Source: Collinsella sp.
GTDB taxonomy: Bacteria > Actinomycetota > Coriobacteriia > Coriobacteriales > Coriobacteriaceae
Reading direction: 5' to 3'
NCBI GenBank assembly: GCA_019414515.1
Contig: DXLX01000018.1
Location: forward strand, 36,415-100,414
DNA: 64,000 nucleotides
A model generated the notes under the pieces. It saw only the letters and a program-made list of their open reading frames with translations, was not told the origin of the DNA and made no database searches. Shown here piece after piece: positions 6,800 to 15,527 of the stretch. How positions within the stretch are numbered: position 1 is the stretch's first letter; every line of letters starts with the position of its first letter. The translations under genes were made by a program, and so were the position numbers.

Positions 6800-8527
6800 C
6801 TACATACGCCCCAATTCGCCCACGATATGGCCCACGCGGTCCTCGGGCTCCTTGACCTCGACACCGTTGTAGCGGAAGAACCGCGCCGGGTCGTGCATCA
6901 GATCCTCGAGCGGCACCAGTACAAAGTCGCGCTCGCCAATGAGTGGATGCGGCAGGCGCAGCTTTTTGCCGCCATGGATCTCGCCGTCCATCCACAGCAG
7001 GTCCAGGTCGATGGTGCGCGGACCGTTGACCTTGGCCTTCTTGGAGCGGTCGCGCCCCAGCTCAGCCTCGATCTTCATAAGCTCGTCGAGCAGCACCAGC
7101 GGCGCCAGCTCGGTCTTGATCTCGATGACGGCGTTGGCAAACGCATCTTGGCGCGTCTCGTAGGCCGGCTCGCTCTCGTAGATGCGCGAGCAGTTGGACA
7201 CGCAGGTGAGCGGAATCTCGGCGATCATGTCGCGTGCGGCGCGGATGTTGTCGCAACGATGCCCCAGGTTGGAGCCCACGGCCACAAACGCACGGCGCGG
7301 CTGCGGCTTGGCGACAGCCCAGTAGCCGTTCAGGAAGTGCGCAAAGCCAGTGACGTCGTGCACGCGCACGATGTTGGCACCGGCCTGGATAGCGCCCAGG
7401 CATACGCCAAACGTGGCGGCATCGCGCGCGGCGGCCTCGGTCACGCCCGAGACGGCGCCCACAAAACGCTTGCGCGACACGGCGCACATGAGCGGATAGC
7501 CCAGCGACGCCATCTTGGCGGTCTCACGCTGGATGACGATATCCTCGTTGGCCGTCTTGCCAAAGCCCGGGCCGGGATCGATGCAGATGCGGTCGCGCGA
7601 CACGCCGGCATGGATGAGCGTGCGGGCCTGGTCGGACAGAAAGCCCATGACACGGCGCATGATGGGCGCCGAATCAGGCAGGGTAAAGCGGCGGAGCTGC
7701 GAGGTGGGCACGTAGGCTTCCTCGCGGCGGGCACTGCGGCGCATCATGGCTGCCAGGTGGTCATTGGGCTCCGGCGCGGGCTCAGGGGTCGCGACGGCCT
7801 CGGCGACAGGGATAGCCTGCTCGGCGGCCGGTGCCTCCTGCTTCTGCTCGTCCGTAGGCTCGGGTGCAGGCTCCGGATCGCCGAACGGCAGCGAGGGCTG
7901 CACCACGCCACCCGGGAGCTTTGCCTCCGTCTTGGGCTCGCCCAGCAACTTGCCACGGCGACGGCGGGCAGGCTTCTCGGCCTCGCGCGCAGCCTCGGCG
8001 GCCGCCTCGCGCGCCTTTTCGGCAACAAACGCCGCGGCCGAGGTATCGAGCTGCACCGTTGCATGCGCGCGCGTAGGCGCCGCGACCTCACCGGCATGCA
8101 TCACGATGACGCCGCAGGTGCTCGTCGCGACAAACTCGACCATCTTGGGGTCGGTGAAGCCCGTCACGTCGTTGACGATCGAGGCGCCGCAGCGCACGGC
8201 CGCCTTGGCAACCGCCACGTGGCGCGTGTCGATCGAGACGATGGCGCCCTCTTTGGCCAGCGCGCGCACCACGGGCAGCACGCGGCGAGCCTCCTCGTCG
8301 GGGTTGACCGGGGTAAATCCGGGGCGCGTGGACTCGCCGCCCACGTCGATGATGTCGGCGCCAGCGTCGAGCATCGCCAGGCCGTACTCGATAGCGGCAT
8401 CCGGGTCGAAGTGCTCCCCGCCGTCGCTAAACGAATCGGGCGTCACGTTGAGGACGCCCATGATGCGCGGGCGGTCAAAGCTGAGCTCGTACTTTCCGCA
8501 CCGCCATGTCTTGCTATCGTTCGCCAT
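6800..8527 (-). CDS. folP/folK: Fused dihydropteroate synthase / HPPK with a long internal insertion
   Basis: This bifunctional folate enzyme has 575 aa from the ATG at 8527, which has AGGAGG 6 nt upstream; the in-frame ATG at 8533 is too close to it. The DHPS part begins with IMGVLNVTPDSFSDGG (about 22-37), then DVGGESTRPG, SIDTRHVAVAK and MH at 143-144. It resumes with GFLSDQA, DPGPGFGKT (317-325) and RVHDVTGF. Between about 150 and 285 lies an Ala/Pro/Glu-rich, apparently disordered insertion in the loop after MH. The HPPK part (about 411-560) shows VAVGSNLGHR, FANAVIEI and GPRTIDLDLLWMDG. The two domains catalyse adjacent steps, with HPPK first: HPPK pyrophosphorylates 6-hydroxymethyl-dihydropterin and DHPS joins it to p-aminobenzoate. 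The fusion is seen directly; the role of the insertion is unknown. Confidence 0.9.
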   Translation of the reverse strand: MANDSKTWRCGKYELSFDRPRIMGVLNVTPDSFSDGGEHFDPDAAIEYGLAMLDAGADIIDVGGESTRPGFTPVNPDEEARRVLPVVRALAKEGAIVSIDTRHVAVAKAAVRCGASIVNDVTGFTDPKMVEFVATSTCGVIVMHAGEVAAPTRAHATVQLDTSAAAFVAEKAREAAAEAAREAEKPARRRRGKLLGEPKTEAKLPGGVVQPSLPFGDPEPAPEPTDEQKQEAPAAEQAIPVAEAVATPEPAPEPNDHLAAMMRRSARREEAYVPTSQLRRFTLPDSAPIMRRVMGFLSDQARTLIHAGVSRDRICIDPGPGFGKTANEDIVIQRETAKMASLGYPLMCAVSRKRFVGAVSGVTEAAARDAATFGVCLGAIQAGANIVRVHDVTGFAHFLNGYWAVAKPQPRRAFVAVGSNLGHRCDNIRAARDMIAEIPLTCVSNCSRIYESEPAYETRQDAFANAVIEIKTELAPLVLLDELMKIEAELGRDRSKKAKVNGPRTIDLDLLWMDGEIHGGKKLRLPHPLIGERDFVLVPLEDLMHDPARFFRYNGVEVKEPEDRVGHIVGELGRM

Positions 8528-8621
8528 GAACATCCTCCTAAAATGCCCGCGCCGCCGCGCTCGGGCGCAGGCGGCGGGGTTGCTTTGCAATCAGTCTTTC
8601 TATTGTATCCGCGCACACGGG

Positions 8622-9374
8622 CTAGAACGCAAACGCGGCCGCGATGTCGCAAGAAATCAGCAGGTCGGCATTTGCATCCTGATCGGTGGGAGCAAGATTG
8701 CAAATGGCCAGCGTATCGCCGGTAAAGTAGCGCGTAAGGCCCGCCGCCGGATACACCACGAGCGAGGTCCCGCCCACAATGAGGGCATCGGCCGCGGCAA
8801 TGGCGGCGACGGCGCCGGTCAGCACACGCTCATCGAGCGGCTCCTCGTAGAGCACCACATCGGGCTTAATACGCCCGCCGCACGCAGGACACACGGGCAC
8901 ACCCGCGGCGTCCTCGTGCTCGCGCGAGCAAATCCACTCGGCGCTATAGACCGCGCCGCACGACTGGCAAATGTTGCGATGGACCGATCCGTGCAGCTCG
9001 AACACGCGCTGCGAGCCTGCCATCTGATGCAGGCCGTCGATATTTTGCGTCACCACGGCATTTAGCTTGCCGGCGCGCTCCAGCTCGGCCAGCTTGGTGT
9101 GGCAGCGGTTGGGCTTAGCGCCAAGCGCGATCATCTTGGTGCGGTAGAAGTCGAAAAACTCAGCCGGGTGCGCCTCGTAAAAGCTATGCGAGAGCATGGT
9201 CTCGGGCGGATAGGCAAACTGCTGGTGGTATAGGCCGTCCACGCTGCGGAAATCGGGGATGCCACTCGCCGTGGAAACGCCCGCGCCGCCAAAGAAGACC
9301 ACGCGCTTGTGGGTGCCGAACAGCTCCGCCAGCGCGGCGGAGGCCTGCTTGGGATCCGTTATCGCCTGCGTCAT
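8622..9374 (-). CDS. cobB: NAD-dependent protein deacylase, sirtuin family
   Basis: Sir2 enzymes remove acyl groups from lysine using NAD+. In 250 aa all core elements are present: GAGVSTASGIPDFRS (30-44), TQNIDGLH (109-116), catalytic His128 in FELHGS, and four zinc ligands as Cys136/Cys139 (CQSC) and Cys162/Cys165 (CPAC). GGTSLVVYPAAGL is the later NAD-binding segment. The usual class III Tyr/Arg pair for succinyl binding is not obvious, so deacetylase activity is the safer prediction. The start at 9374 is followed by a normal N-terminal helix. It lies upstream of folP-folK on the same strand, about 95 bp away, and may be transcribed separately. Confidence 0.93.
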   Translation of the reverse strand: MTQAITDPKQASAALAELFGTHKRVVFFGGAGVSTASGIPDFRSVDGLYHQQFAYPPETMLSHSFYEAHPAEFFDFYRTKMIALGAKPNRCHTKLAELERAGKLNAVVTQNIDGLHQMAGSQRVFELHGSVHRNICQSCGAVYSAEWICSREHEDAAGVPVCPACGGRIKPDVVLYEEPLDERVLTGAVAAIAAADALIVGGTSLVVYPAAGLTRYFTGDTLAICNLAPTDQDANADLLISCDIAAAFAF

Positions 9375-9510
9375 ATGAGTCCTCCGTCCTTGTTGGTCGG
9401 ATGGCGGCGGGCGCTTGCCCGGCGCGCAGCCTTTGGATCGACACGCGCGGAGCCCACCACCGCCCCTGTTGCGCTAATCTTAAGCCTGCCAACCCCGTCG
9501 AAAGGACACC

Positions 9511-10329
9511 ATGCCTCAGACTTACACTTTCGCCTCGTGGAACGTCAACGGCCTGCGCGCCGTGCTCAAAAAGGACCCGAGCTTTATCCAAATCGCGCAA
9601 GAACTCGATGTCGATATCTTGGCGCTGCAGGAGACCAAGCTGCAGGAGGGCCAGGTCGATATTGACCTGCCCGGCTATCACCAAACCTGGAGCTACGCCG
9701 AGCGTAAAGGCTATTCGGGCACCGCAGTCTTTAGCCGCCAGGAACCGCTGCGCGTGCTACGCGCCGACGCACTGCTGCCCTACGCCGGCGAGGGCGAGGC
9801 GGCCGAGCTCGTCGCCCAAGCCGCAACCGAGGGCCGCGTCTGTGCGCTCGAGTTCGACAAGTTTTGGTTCGTGGATGTCTACACGCCCAACGCCCAAAAT
9901 GAGCTCGCGCGCATCGATGTGCGTATGGCCTGGGACGATGCCTACCGCGGCTTTTTGAACGCGCTCGAGCGCGAGACCGGCAAGCCCGTCGTAACCTGCG
10001 GCGACTTTAACGTGGCGCACGAGGAGATCGACCTTAAGAACCCCAAGTCCAACCGCGGCAACGCCGGCTTTTCGGACGAGGAGCGCGGCAAGTTTACCGA
10101 GCTGCTCGACGCCGGCTTCACCGATACCTGGCGCGCGGCAAACCCCGACGTCGAGGGCGTCTACAGCTGGTGGAGCTACCGCTTTAATGCCCGTAAGAAC
10201 AACGCCGGCTGGCGCATCGATTACTTCCTGGTAAGTGATTCAATCGCCGCCGACGTTCGCGACACCGGTATCCGTGGCGACATCTTCGGCAGCGACCACT
10301 GTCCCGTCACCCTCACCCTAGAGTTCTAG
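9511..10329 (+). CDS. xth: Exodeoxyribonuclease III / AP endonuclease
   Basis: This DNA-repair enzyme of the endonuclease/exonuclease/phosphatase fold cleaves at abasic sites and trims 3' ends. In 272 aa the expected motifs follow in order: SWNVNGLRAVL (9-19), ILALQETKLQ with the metal-binding Glu, GYSGTAVFSR, VDVYTPNA, TCGDFNVAHEEIDL, WWSYRFNARKNNAGWRIDYF, and C-terminal GSDHCPVTLTL with the catalytic Asp-His. The start at 9511 is preceded by GAAAGGACACC. It is divergent from the sirtuin gene. Confidence 0.95.
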   Translation: MPQTYTFASWNVNGLRAVLKKDPSFIQIAQELDVDILALQETKLQEGQVDIDLPGYHQTWSYAERKGYSGTAVFSRQEPLRVLRADALLPYAGEGEAAELVAQAATEGRVCALEFDKFWFVDVYTPNAQNELARIDVRMAWDDAYRGFLNALERETGKPVVTCGDFNVAHEEIDLKNPKSNRGNAGFSDEERGKFTELLDAGFTDTWRAANPDVEGVYSWWSYRFNARKNNAGWRIDYFLVSDSIAADVRDTGIRGDIFGSDHCPVTLTLEF

Positions 10330-10337
10330 CCCCAACT

Positions 10338-10453
10338 GACCCCCTGGGGACGGAGGAAAAGGGATCATCTGACCTCGTCCCCCTATAAGTTGCGGTGAAA
10401 TAGTTCCTGCTTCGGCCCCAAACAGCCAAACGAGAACTATTCCACCGCAAGTT
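10338..10453. repeat. Two intergenic hairpins
   Basis: The first hairpin pairs GGGGACGGAGG with CCTCGTCCCC at about 10346-10382. The second pairs 10387-10406 with 10434-10453 (18 of 20 positions, arm core TGCGGTG, loop 27 nt). Both lie between the convergent ends of xth and the ECF operon. The GGGAC start links the first to the dispersed GGGACAG-type palindromes of this window. Confidence 0.7.
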
Positions 10454-10474
10454 CGTAAGGGAACGCAGCCAGCC

Positions 10475-11188
10475 CTACAGTCCGTACTTCACGACGACGC
10501 GGTTGATCCGTCGACACCAGGGCCTGTACAGGGCGGCTAAGAACACGCAGGTCGCGAGGCCGTGTGTGATATCGAACGGCACTGCCGTGGCAAGACGCGC
10601 CACGGCGCCCGCCCACGTGAGCGGCTGCACAAAACCGATGATGTCGTAGGCGTTGATTACCACGCCGTAGAGCAGGCCCGATGCAAAGCCGTACGCCATC
10701 AGCGCCGGCATGCGCGCGGTTCCATCCGCACGGTCGAACGCGCCCGCATGCGCCAGCGCGCCGCCAACATAGCCAACCAGGCCCCAGGCATACATCTGCC
10801 ATGGCGTCCACATGCCCTGTCCAAAAAAGAAGTTGCTGGTCAGCGCCGCCAGCGCACCGACCATAAAGCCGTTACGACGACCGAGCGTCGCCCCGGCGAT
10901 AATGGCGATGGCACTCACAGGTTTAAAGTCGGGAATGGGGCCAAACAAGATGCGCCCCGCCGCGGCCAACGCCGCCAAAACCAGCGTTGGCATAATCTGG
11001 CGCAGGCCCGGTCGCGACGCCTCGTAGCCCGCAAAGAACAACGCAAGCACCAGCGCCACCACGACAAGCATGGCAAGCGCCGCCTGCTCAACGCCCGCCA
11101 GCAACGCCGCGGCCATTACCGCCGGCACCGCCAGCAGCAGTGGGATCTCCAGTTTTGCTAGTAGGCGCGAGACGCGATAATCCGTCAT
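10475..11188 (-). CDS. ECF transporter substrate-binding (S) component
   Basis: The 237-aa membrane protein has about six hydrophobic segments. It has family-typical residues such as GPIPDFKPVSAIAIIAGATLG and, after them, NFFFGQGMWTPWQMYAWGLVG. S components bind a vitamin or metal and dock on the EcfA/EcfT module. The GxGxWTPxQMxxWGLxG signature resembles S components proposed for cobalamin- or queuosine-like ligands, but the substrate is not established by sequence. I chose the ATG at 11188 because it lies 4 bp after the stop of the ATPase gene. A longer in-frame reading would start inside that gene and add unrelated residues. It is the last gene of the ecfT-ecfA-S operon. Confidence 0.85.
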   Translation of the reverse strand: MTDYRVSRLLAKLEIPLLLAVPAVMAAALLAGVEQAALAMLVVVALVLALFFAGYEASRPGLRQIMPTLVLAALAAAGRILFGPIPDFKPVSAIAIIAGATLGRRNGFMVGALAALTSNFFFGQGMWTPWQMYAWGLVGYVGGALAHAGAFDRADGTARMPALMAYGFASGLLYGVVINAYDIIGFVQPLTWAGAVARLATAVPFDITHGLATCVFLAALYRPWCRRINRVVVKYGL

Positions 11189-11192
11189 CCCA

Positions 11193-12836
11193 TCACGCCC
11201 TGTAGAACACGTTGTCGGCAAAAAAGTCGGTCGGCGGCTCCATGCAGGCAATCTCACCGTCGAATATCATGGCAATGTCATCGGCAACCTGCTCGGCAAA
11301 ATCCAGGTCGTGCGTGGCCATGATGACGGTGCCGCCAGCCTCTGCATGGTCACGCAGAGCGCGGGCAATGATGCGGCGGCTGGTCAGGTCCAAACCCTTG
11401 GTGGGCTCATCGAGCAACAGCAGCTCGGGGCCAATCAGAAGCAGTTTTGCCAACGCAAGCAGTTGACGCTGCCCGCCCGAAAGATCGTACGGGTGGCGCC
11501 CATCCAGGCCGTCCAATCCCAGCTGCGCCGCGCGCTCCTGGGCCGCGCCCTCGTCATACCCGCAGGTCGAAGCCCATTCCATCAGCTCATCGCGCACTGT
11601 CTCGGCAACCAGCAACGCCTTGGGATTCTGAGGCAGCAGTGCCGTCGAGGCAGCCCCGCGCTCCATATGCCCACGCTGCAACTTGACCGTCTTGGCCAGC
11701 ACCGAAAGCATTGTCGACTTGCCGCAACCGTTGCCGCCCACAACCGCATGCACCGCGCCTGCCGAAAACGACGCATCGAGTCCGCGCAGCACCCAGCCGG
11801 ACGCCCGATCGTAGCGAAACCAGCTCCCTGCCAGGGTGGTAGCCGACCCAGCGTGCATTTTTGGGAGAATTCGGCATCCACCGGCGCGCGATGGCGCCCC
11901 CGAGTCACCCTGCGGCAGTATTTGCGCCTCAAATTCACCCGATTTGTCCGATTTCAGCCATTTTTCTGCACCCGGAGCGCCCGCGCGCGGGTCCAAAGAG
12001 CCCAGCTGGCCACTGGCGCTGCTGAAAACTCCGTTTTTTGCACGCCGCGAGGCACCCCACCCTGACGCCTCGCCAGAAAACAGCTCTTCACGATGCCCCA
12101 GGGAGGCAATGTCGGCCACCTCGCACACGCGTCCGTCTTCAATCCGATACGCGCACGTCGCGTATTCGAGCATCGGACGTGGCTGATGCGTTGCCACGAC
12201 AACCGTGCAGCCCAGCTCGCGATTCACGCGGAACAGCGCATGCAGAAAACTCTTCTCGGCAACGGGATCCAGTTGGGACGTGGGCTCGTCGAGCAGCAGC
12301 ACGCGTGGGCGCAACGCCAGCACAGCCGCCAGCGACAGCAGCTGTTTGCGTCCACCCGAAAGCGTATCGGTATCGCGGTGGAGCCAATCCTCCAACCCAA
12401 AGAAATAGCTGGTCTCGGCCACGCGACGGCGCATCTCGTCGCGCGACATGCCTAAGTTTTCCAGACCAAACGCCATCTCGTGCCACACGGCTTCGCACAC
12501 GATCTGGTTCTCGGGGTCCTGAAACACATAGCCCACGCGCTCCGCGGACGCCCGAACATCCATGTCGGCAACGCTCTCGCCCAGCACGCGCAGCTCGCCA
12601 GCGCATTCGCCCGTCGGCGAAATCTCGGGTTTGAGCAGCGAGAGCAACGTTGACTTACCCGACCCCGTACCACCTACCAGCAGCGCAAACGCCCCTTGGG
12701 GAACAGACCAGTCGAGCCCGTCGAGCACCGGCGCCTCGGCCCCGGGGTAGGCAAAGCGCAGACCCCGCGCTTCAATCGCCGGCGTATCCGAGCCGCACAC
12801 CATGCCCGCCATCATGCTTCCGTCCAACCGGGTCAT
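11193..12836 (-). CDS. ecfA: ECF transporter ATPase, two ABC domains fused
   Basis: The 547-aa protein contains two complete ABC ATPase domains, replacing separate EcfA1 and EcfA2. Domain 1 has Walker A GGTGSGKST (about 55-63), signature LSGGRKQ and Walker B RVLLLDEPTSQLDP. Domain 2 has Walker A GGNGCGKST (about 370), signature LSGGQRQLLALAKLL and Walker B LLLLDEPTKGLDL. The linker between them (about 255-335) is long, polar and low in complexity. The enzyme powers vitamin or metal uptake on the cytoplasmic face. The start at 12836 overlaps the stop of ecfT by one base (TGATG), so translation is coupled. Confidence 0.93.
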   Translation of the reverse strand: MTRLDGSMMAGMVCGSDTPAIEARGLRFAYPGAEAPVLDGLDWSVPQGAFALLVGGTGSGKSTLLSLLKPEISPTGECAGELRVLGESVADMDVRASAERVGYVFQDPENQIVCEAVWHEMAFGLENLGMSRDEMRRRVAETSYFFGLEDWLHRDTDTLSGGRKQLLSLAAVLALRPRVLLLDEPTSQLDPVAEKSFLHALFRVNRELGCTVVVATHQPRPMLEYATCAYRIEDGRVCEVADIASLGHREELFSGEASGWGASRRAKNGVFSSASGQLGSLDPRAGAPGAEKWLKSDKSGEFEAQILPQGDSGAPSRAGGCRILPKMHAGSATTLAGSWFRYDRASGWVLRGLDASFSAGAVHAVVGGNGCGKSTMLSVLAKTVKLQRGHMERGAASTALLPQNPKALLVAETVRDELMEWASTCGYDEGAAQERAAQLGLDGLDGRHPYDLSGGQRQLLALAKLLLIGPELLLLDEPTKGLDLTSRRIIARALRDHAEAGGTVIMATHDLDFAEQVADDIAMIFDGEIACMEPPTDFFADNVFYRA

Positions 12837-13729
12837 CAGCCAAACCTCTTCTCGTCAATCGCGTGCAGCACACAGGGCAGCGCCATCCAGGCCGCGTATA
12901 CAACATAGCCCAGCCACGGCGCGGGCACCGAAAGCTGCGGGTAAAACGAATACTGCGTTGTCGCGGTCCATGCCACTGCCACCGCGGCGGCACCAAACAG
13001 CGCGAGCTCGACCAGCGCGGCAACGTCGCTGCGTCCCAGTCGATACCGCGCGTACGTCGTACGGCGCGACGCAGCACCCCACCCGCGCGAGCGCATGGCA
13101 TCCGCGCGCTCAAGCGAATCTTCCATGCCCCAGCCCATCAGCACGCTCGACGCCCGCAGGCGCGATCGCACGGGATCGGCGGGCGCACGCCCCGGCACAT
13201 CGATCGCGTCCTGCACCGCCAGCACCGTACGGCCGCGGCGCAAAAACTGCGGGATAAGCCGCATACACATCGAGATCATGAGCGCGAGCACCGGCGCGGC
13301 GTTGCCCAACAGTGCGAGCACCTTGTCGTATTCGAGCATCGACGCCGCCGCCTCAAACCACAGCACGCTCGCCACAAACAGCCCGCCCATGCACAGGCCG
13401 TAAACCATGCTCTCCAGATACACCGCGCGCATGCCAATACGAAACAGCTCCGTCGAGCCCGAGGCGCTAAACAGCGGATTGAGCACCGCGATGATCAAAA
13501 TCACTGGCAGCTGCCAGCGAAGCGCCCCCAACGTGCGCGCAGCACCGCGCGTCGCAAACCCGTACGCCAACCCACCCGCAAGCGACAGCGCGATCAACAC
13601 CGGTTGCATCGAGAACATGGTGAGCCCCAACGTCAGCACCATGTAGAGCGCCGGAACTGCCGGATGCGACATCGAAAATGCCCCCACGGGCTCGGCGCCC
13701 GAACCCTCTCGTATGTTGTCCATAGGCAT
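12836..13729 (-). CDS. ecfT: ECF transporter transmembrane (T) component
   Basis: The 297-aa membrane protein of the CbiQ/EcfT family joins the ATPases to the S component. It has several hydrophobic helices in its first 150 residues. A cytoplasmic helical region follows with RRGRTVLAVQDAID and the Ala-Arg-Gly coupling motif as AMRSRGWGAASRRT (about 208-221), then a C-terminal membrane span. The start at 13729 has GGGAGG 6 nt upstream; an ATG at 13723 is close behind. It is the first gene of the ECF operon and divergent from glmU. I see no recognisable riboswitch in the roughly 190 bp between them. Confidence 0.9.
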   Translation of the reverse strand: MPMDNIREGSGAEPVGAFSMSHPAVPALYMVLTLGLTMFSMQPVLIALSLAGGLAYGFATRGAARTLGALRWQLPVILIIAVLNPLFSASGSTELFRIGMRAVYLESMVYGLCMGGLFVASVLWFEAAASMLEYDKVLALLGNAAPVLALMISMCMRLIPQFLRRGRTVLAVQDAIDVPGRAPADPVRSRLRASSVLMGWGMEDSLERADAMRSRGWGAASRRTTYARYRLGRSDVAALVELALFGAAAVAVAWTATTQYSFYPQLSVPAPWLGYVVYAAWMALPCVLHAIDEKRFG

Positions 13730-13922
13730 CCCCGCCCTCCCGCCAAATCACCGACGCCGAAGCACTGCCGGCACCGCCCGCAAGCAGCGCAAACACCACA
13801 CCAGCGGCCCAAGCCTCAGCTGCCGCGCATCAATCGTTACGCGCTCATCATATGCCTGCGGTATCATATTGCGCCGTGTATCGTTTCCAAACACACGTCT
13901 CTATAACGTAACAGGAGATCAC

Positions 13923-15335
13923 ATGGACGCAACCGCAATTATCCTCGCCGCCGGCGAGGGCACCCGCATGAAGTCGAACCACTGCAAGGTTTCGCACAAG
14001 ATCCTGGGCAAGCCCATGGTTCAGTGGATCGTCGACGCTACCATCAAGGCCGGCTGCAGCCGCGTCGTGGTCGTCATCGGCAGCCATGCCGACGAGATGC
14101 GCGCCCTCATCGATGGCGCCTACGCCAACAGCGCCACCAAGGTCGAGTGCGTCGAGCAGACCGAGCGCCTGGGCACCGGCCACGCCGTCAAGGTCGCGCT
14201 CGAGGCCTGCGGCATCACGCAAGGCCCCGTCGTCGTGCTCAACGGCGACCTGCCGCTCATCACCGCCGACACCGTCGCCAAGTTCGCGCAGACCGTCGCC
14301 ACCGGCGAGCTCGCCTGCACCGTCATGACCATGACCCCGCCCGATCCCTTTGGCTACGGCCGCATCAAGCTGGGCGCCGATGGTCAGATCGAGCGCATCA
14401 TCGAGCAGAAGGACTGCACGCCCGAGCAGGCCGCCACGCTGCTGGAGTGCAACGCCGGCTGCTACGCCTTCGACGGCGCGCAGCTTGCCGCCCACATCAA
14501 CGAGATCGGCAACGACAACGCACAGTCCGAGTACTACCTGCCCGACATGCTCGAAATCCTCAAGGGTCACGGCCAGGCGGTCTCCATCTTCCACTGTGAC
14601 GACTACCGCGACGGCCTGGGCGTCAACAGCCGCATCCAGCTCGCGCAGCTCACCGCCATCGCGCGCGACCGCATCAACGAGCACTGGATGGCCGAGGGCG
14701 TTACCTTCATCGACCCCACGCAGGCCTGGATCGGCCCCGACGCCGTCATCGGCCGCGACACCGTCGTGTGGCCGCAGACGCACCTGATCGGCCACGTCAC
14801 CGTGGGCGAGGAGTGCCAGCTCGGCCCCAACAGCCGCCTCACCGACACCACCGTCGGCAGCGGCTGCACCATCGATGAGACCATCGCCATCGAGGCCGTC
14901 ATCGAGAACGGCGTCGACTGCGGCCCGCGCGCCTACCTGCGCCCGGGCACCCACATGCTCGACGGTTCCAAGGCCGGCACGCACGTGGAGATCAAGAAGT
15001 CCACGATCGGCGAGGGCTCCAAGGTTCCGCACCTGTCCTACATCGGCGACACCACCATGGGCTCCGGCGTCAACGTGGGCGCGGGCTCCATCACCTGCAA
15101 CTACGACGGCGTGCACAAGCACAAGACCGTCATCGGCAAGGATGCCTTCATCGGTTCCGACACCATGATGGTCGCGCCCGCCCAGATCGGCGACGGCGCG
15201 CTCGTGGCTGCCGGCTCCGTCATCACCGAGCCGGTCCCGGCAGACGCGCTCGGACTGGGCCGCGCCCGTCAGGTAAATATTGAGGGCTGGGCCGCCGATT
15301 ACCGCCGCCGCCTGCACGAGGACGACGAGGTATAA
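13923..15335 (+). CDS. glmU: Bifunctional UDP-GlcNAc pyrophosphorylase / GlcN-1-P acetyltransferase
   Basis: GlmU makes UDP-N-acetylglucosamine for peptidoglycan. The protein is 470 aa from the ATG at 13923, with AGGAGATCAC immediately upstream; longer in-frame readings lack family similarity. The N-terminal nucleotidyltransferase has LAAGEGTRMKS (9-19), GTGHAV, GDLPLI, GYGRI and CNAGCYAF. The C-terminal left-handed beta-helix acetyltransferase has many hexapeptide turns, RPGTHMLDGSKAGTHVEIKK, and the active-site segment GSITCNYDGVHKHKTVIG. Length and domain order are typical. A terminator follows, and prs begins 190 bp later. Confidence 0.96.
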   Translation: MDATAIILAAGEGTRMKSNHCKVSHKILGKPMVQWIVDATIKAGCSRVVVVIGSHADEMRALIDGAYANSATKVECVEQTERLGTGHAVKVALEACGITQGPVVVLNGDLPLITADTVAKFAQTVATGELACTVMTMTPPDPFGYGRIKLGADGQIERIIEQKDCTPEQAATLLECNAGCYAFDGAQLAAHINEIGNDNAQSEYYLPDMLEILKGHGQAVSIFHCDDYRDGLGVNSRIQLAQLTAIARDRINEHWMAEGVTFIDPTQAWIGPDAVIGRDTVVWPQTHLIGHVTVGEECQLGPNSRLTDTTVGSGCTIDETIAIEAVIENGVDCGPRAYLRPGTHMLDGSKAGTHVEIKKSTIGEGSKVPHLSYIGDTTMGSGVNVGAGSITCNYDGVHKHKTVIGKDAFIGSDTMMVAPAQIGDGALVAAGSVITEPVPADALGLGRARQVNIEGWAADYRRRLHEDDEV

Positions 15336-15352
15336 CGTTTTACCAAGCATCT

Positions 15353-15385
15353 AAGGAGCTGTTCCATGGGGACGGCTCCTTTTTC
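15353..15385 (+). terminator. Terminator of glmU
   Basis: AAGGAGCTGTTCC pairs with GGGACGGCTCCTT around an ATG loop, with two non-canonical pairs, and is followed by TTTTC. It starts 18 bp past the glmU stop. Confidence 0.75.
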
Positions 15386-15527
15386 TATCGTGACCTGCGC
15401 GACCGGATGAGTGGTCGGTTCGTGTCCGTTGACGGTAAAGACGTTATCAAGACCCGAATAACCCCGCCGCACGGTTACAATGCAAAAAGGCATCTATATG
15501 GCATTCGATGTATAAAGGAGAAGGGTA

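Noticed and set aside
6041..8725. 894-aa plus-strand frame over folP-folK
   Set aside because: His/Arg/Gly-rich composition typical of antisense high-GC DNA, with no family motif. The minus strand encodes intact DHPS and HPPK.
13713..13922. Upstream extension of GlmU by 70 codons
   Set aside because: The ATG at 13923 has an ideal ribosome site and the conserved N-terminus. The extension lies in the divergent promoter region.
13730..13922. Cobalamin or other riboswitch upstream of the ECF operon
   Set aside because: I looked for conserved boxes on the minus strand and found none. The space is only about 190 bp and is shared with glmU.
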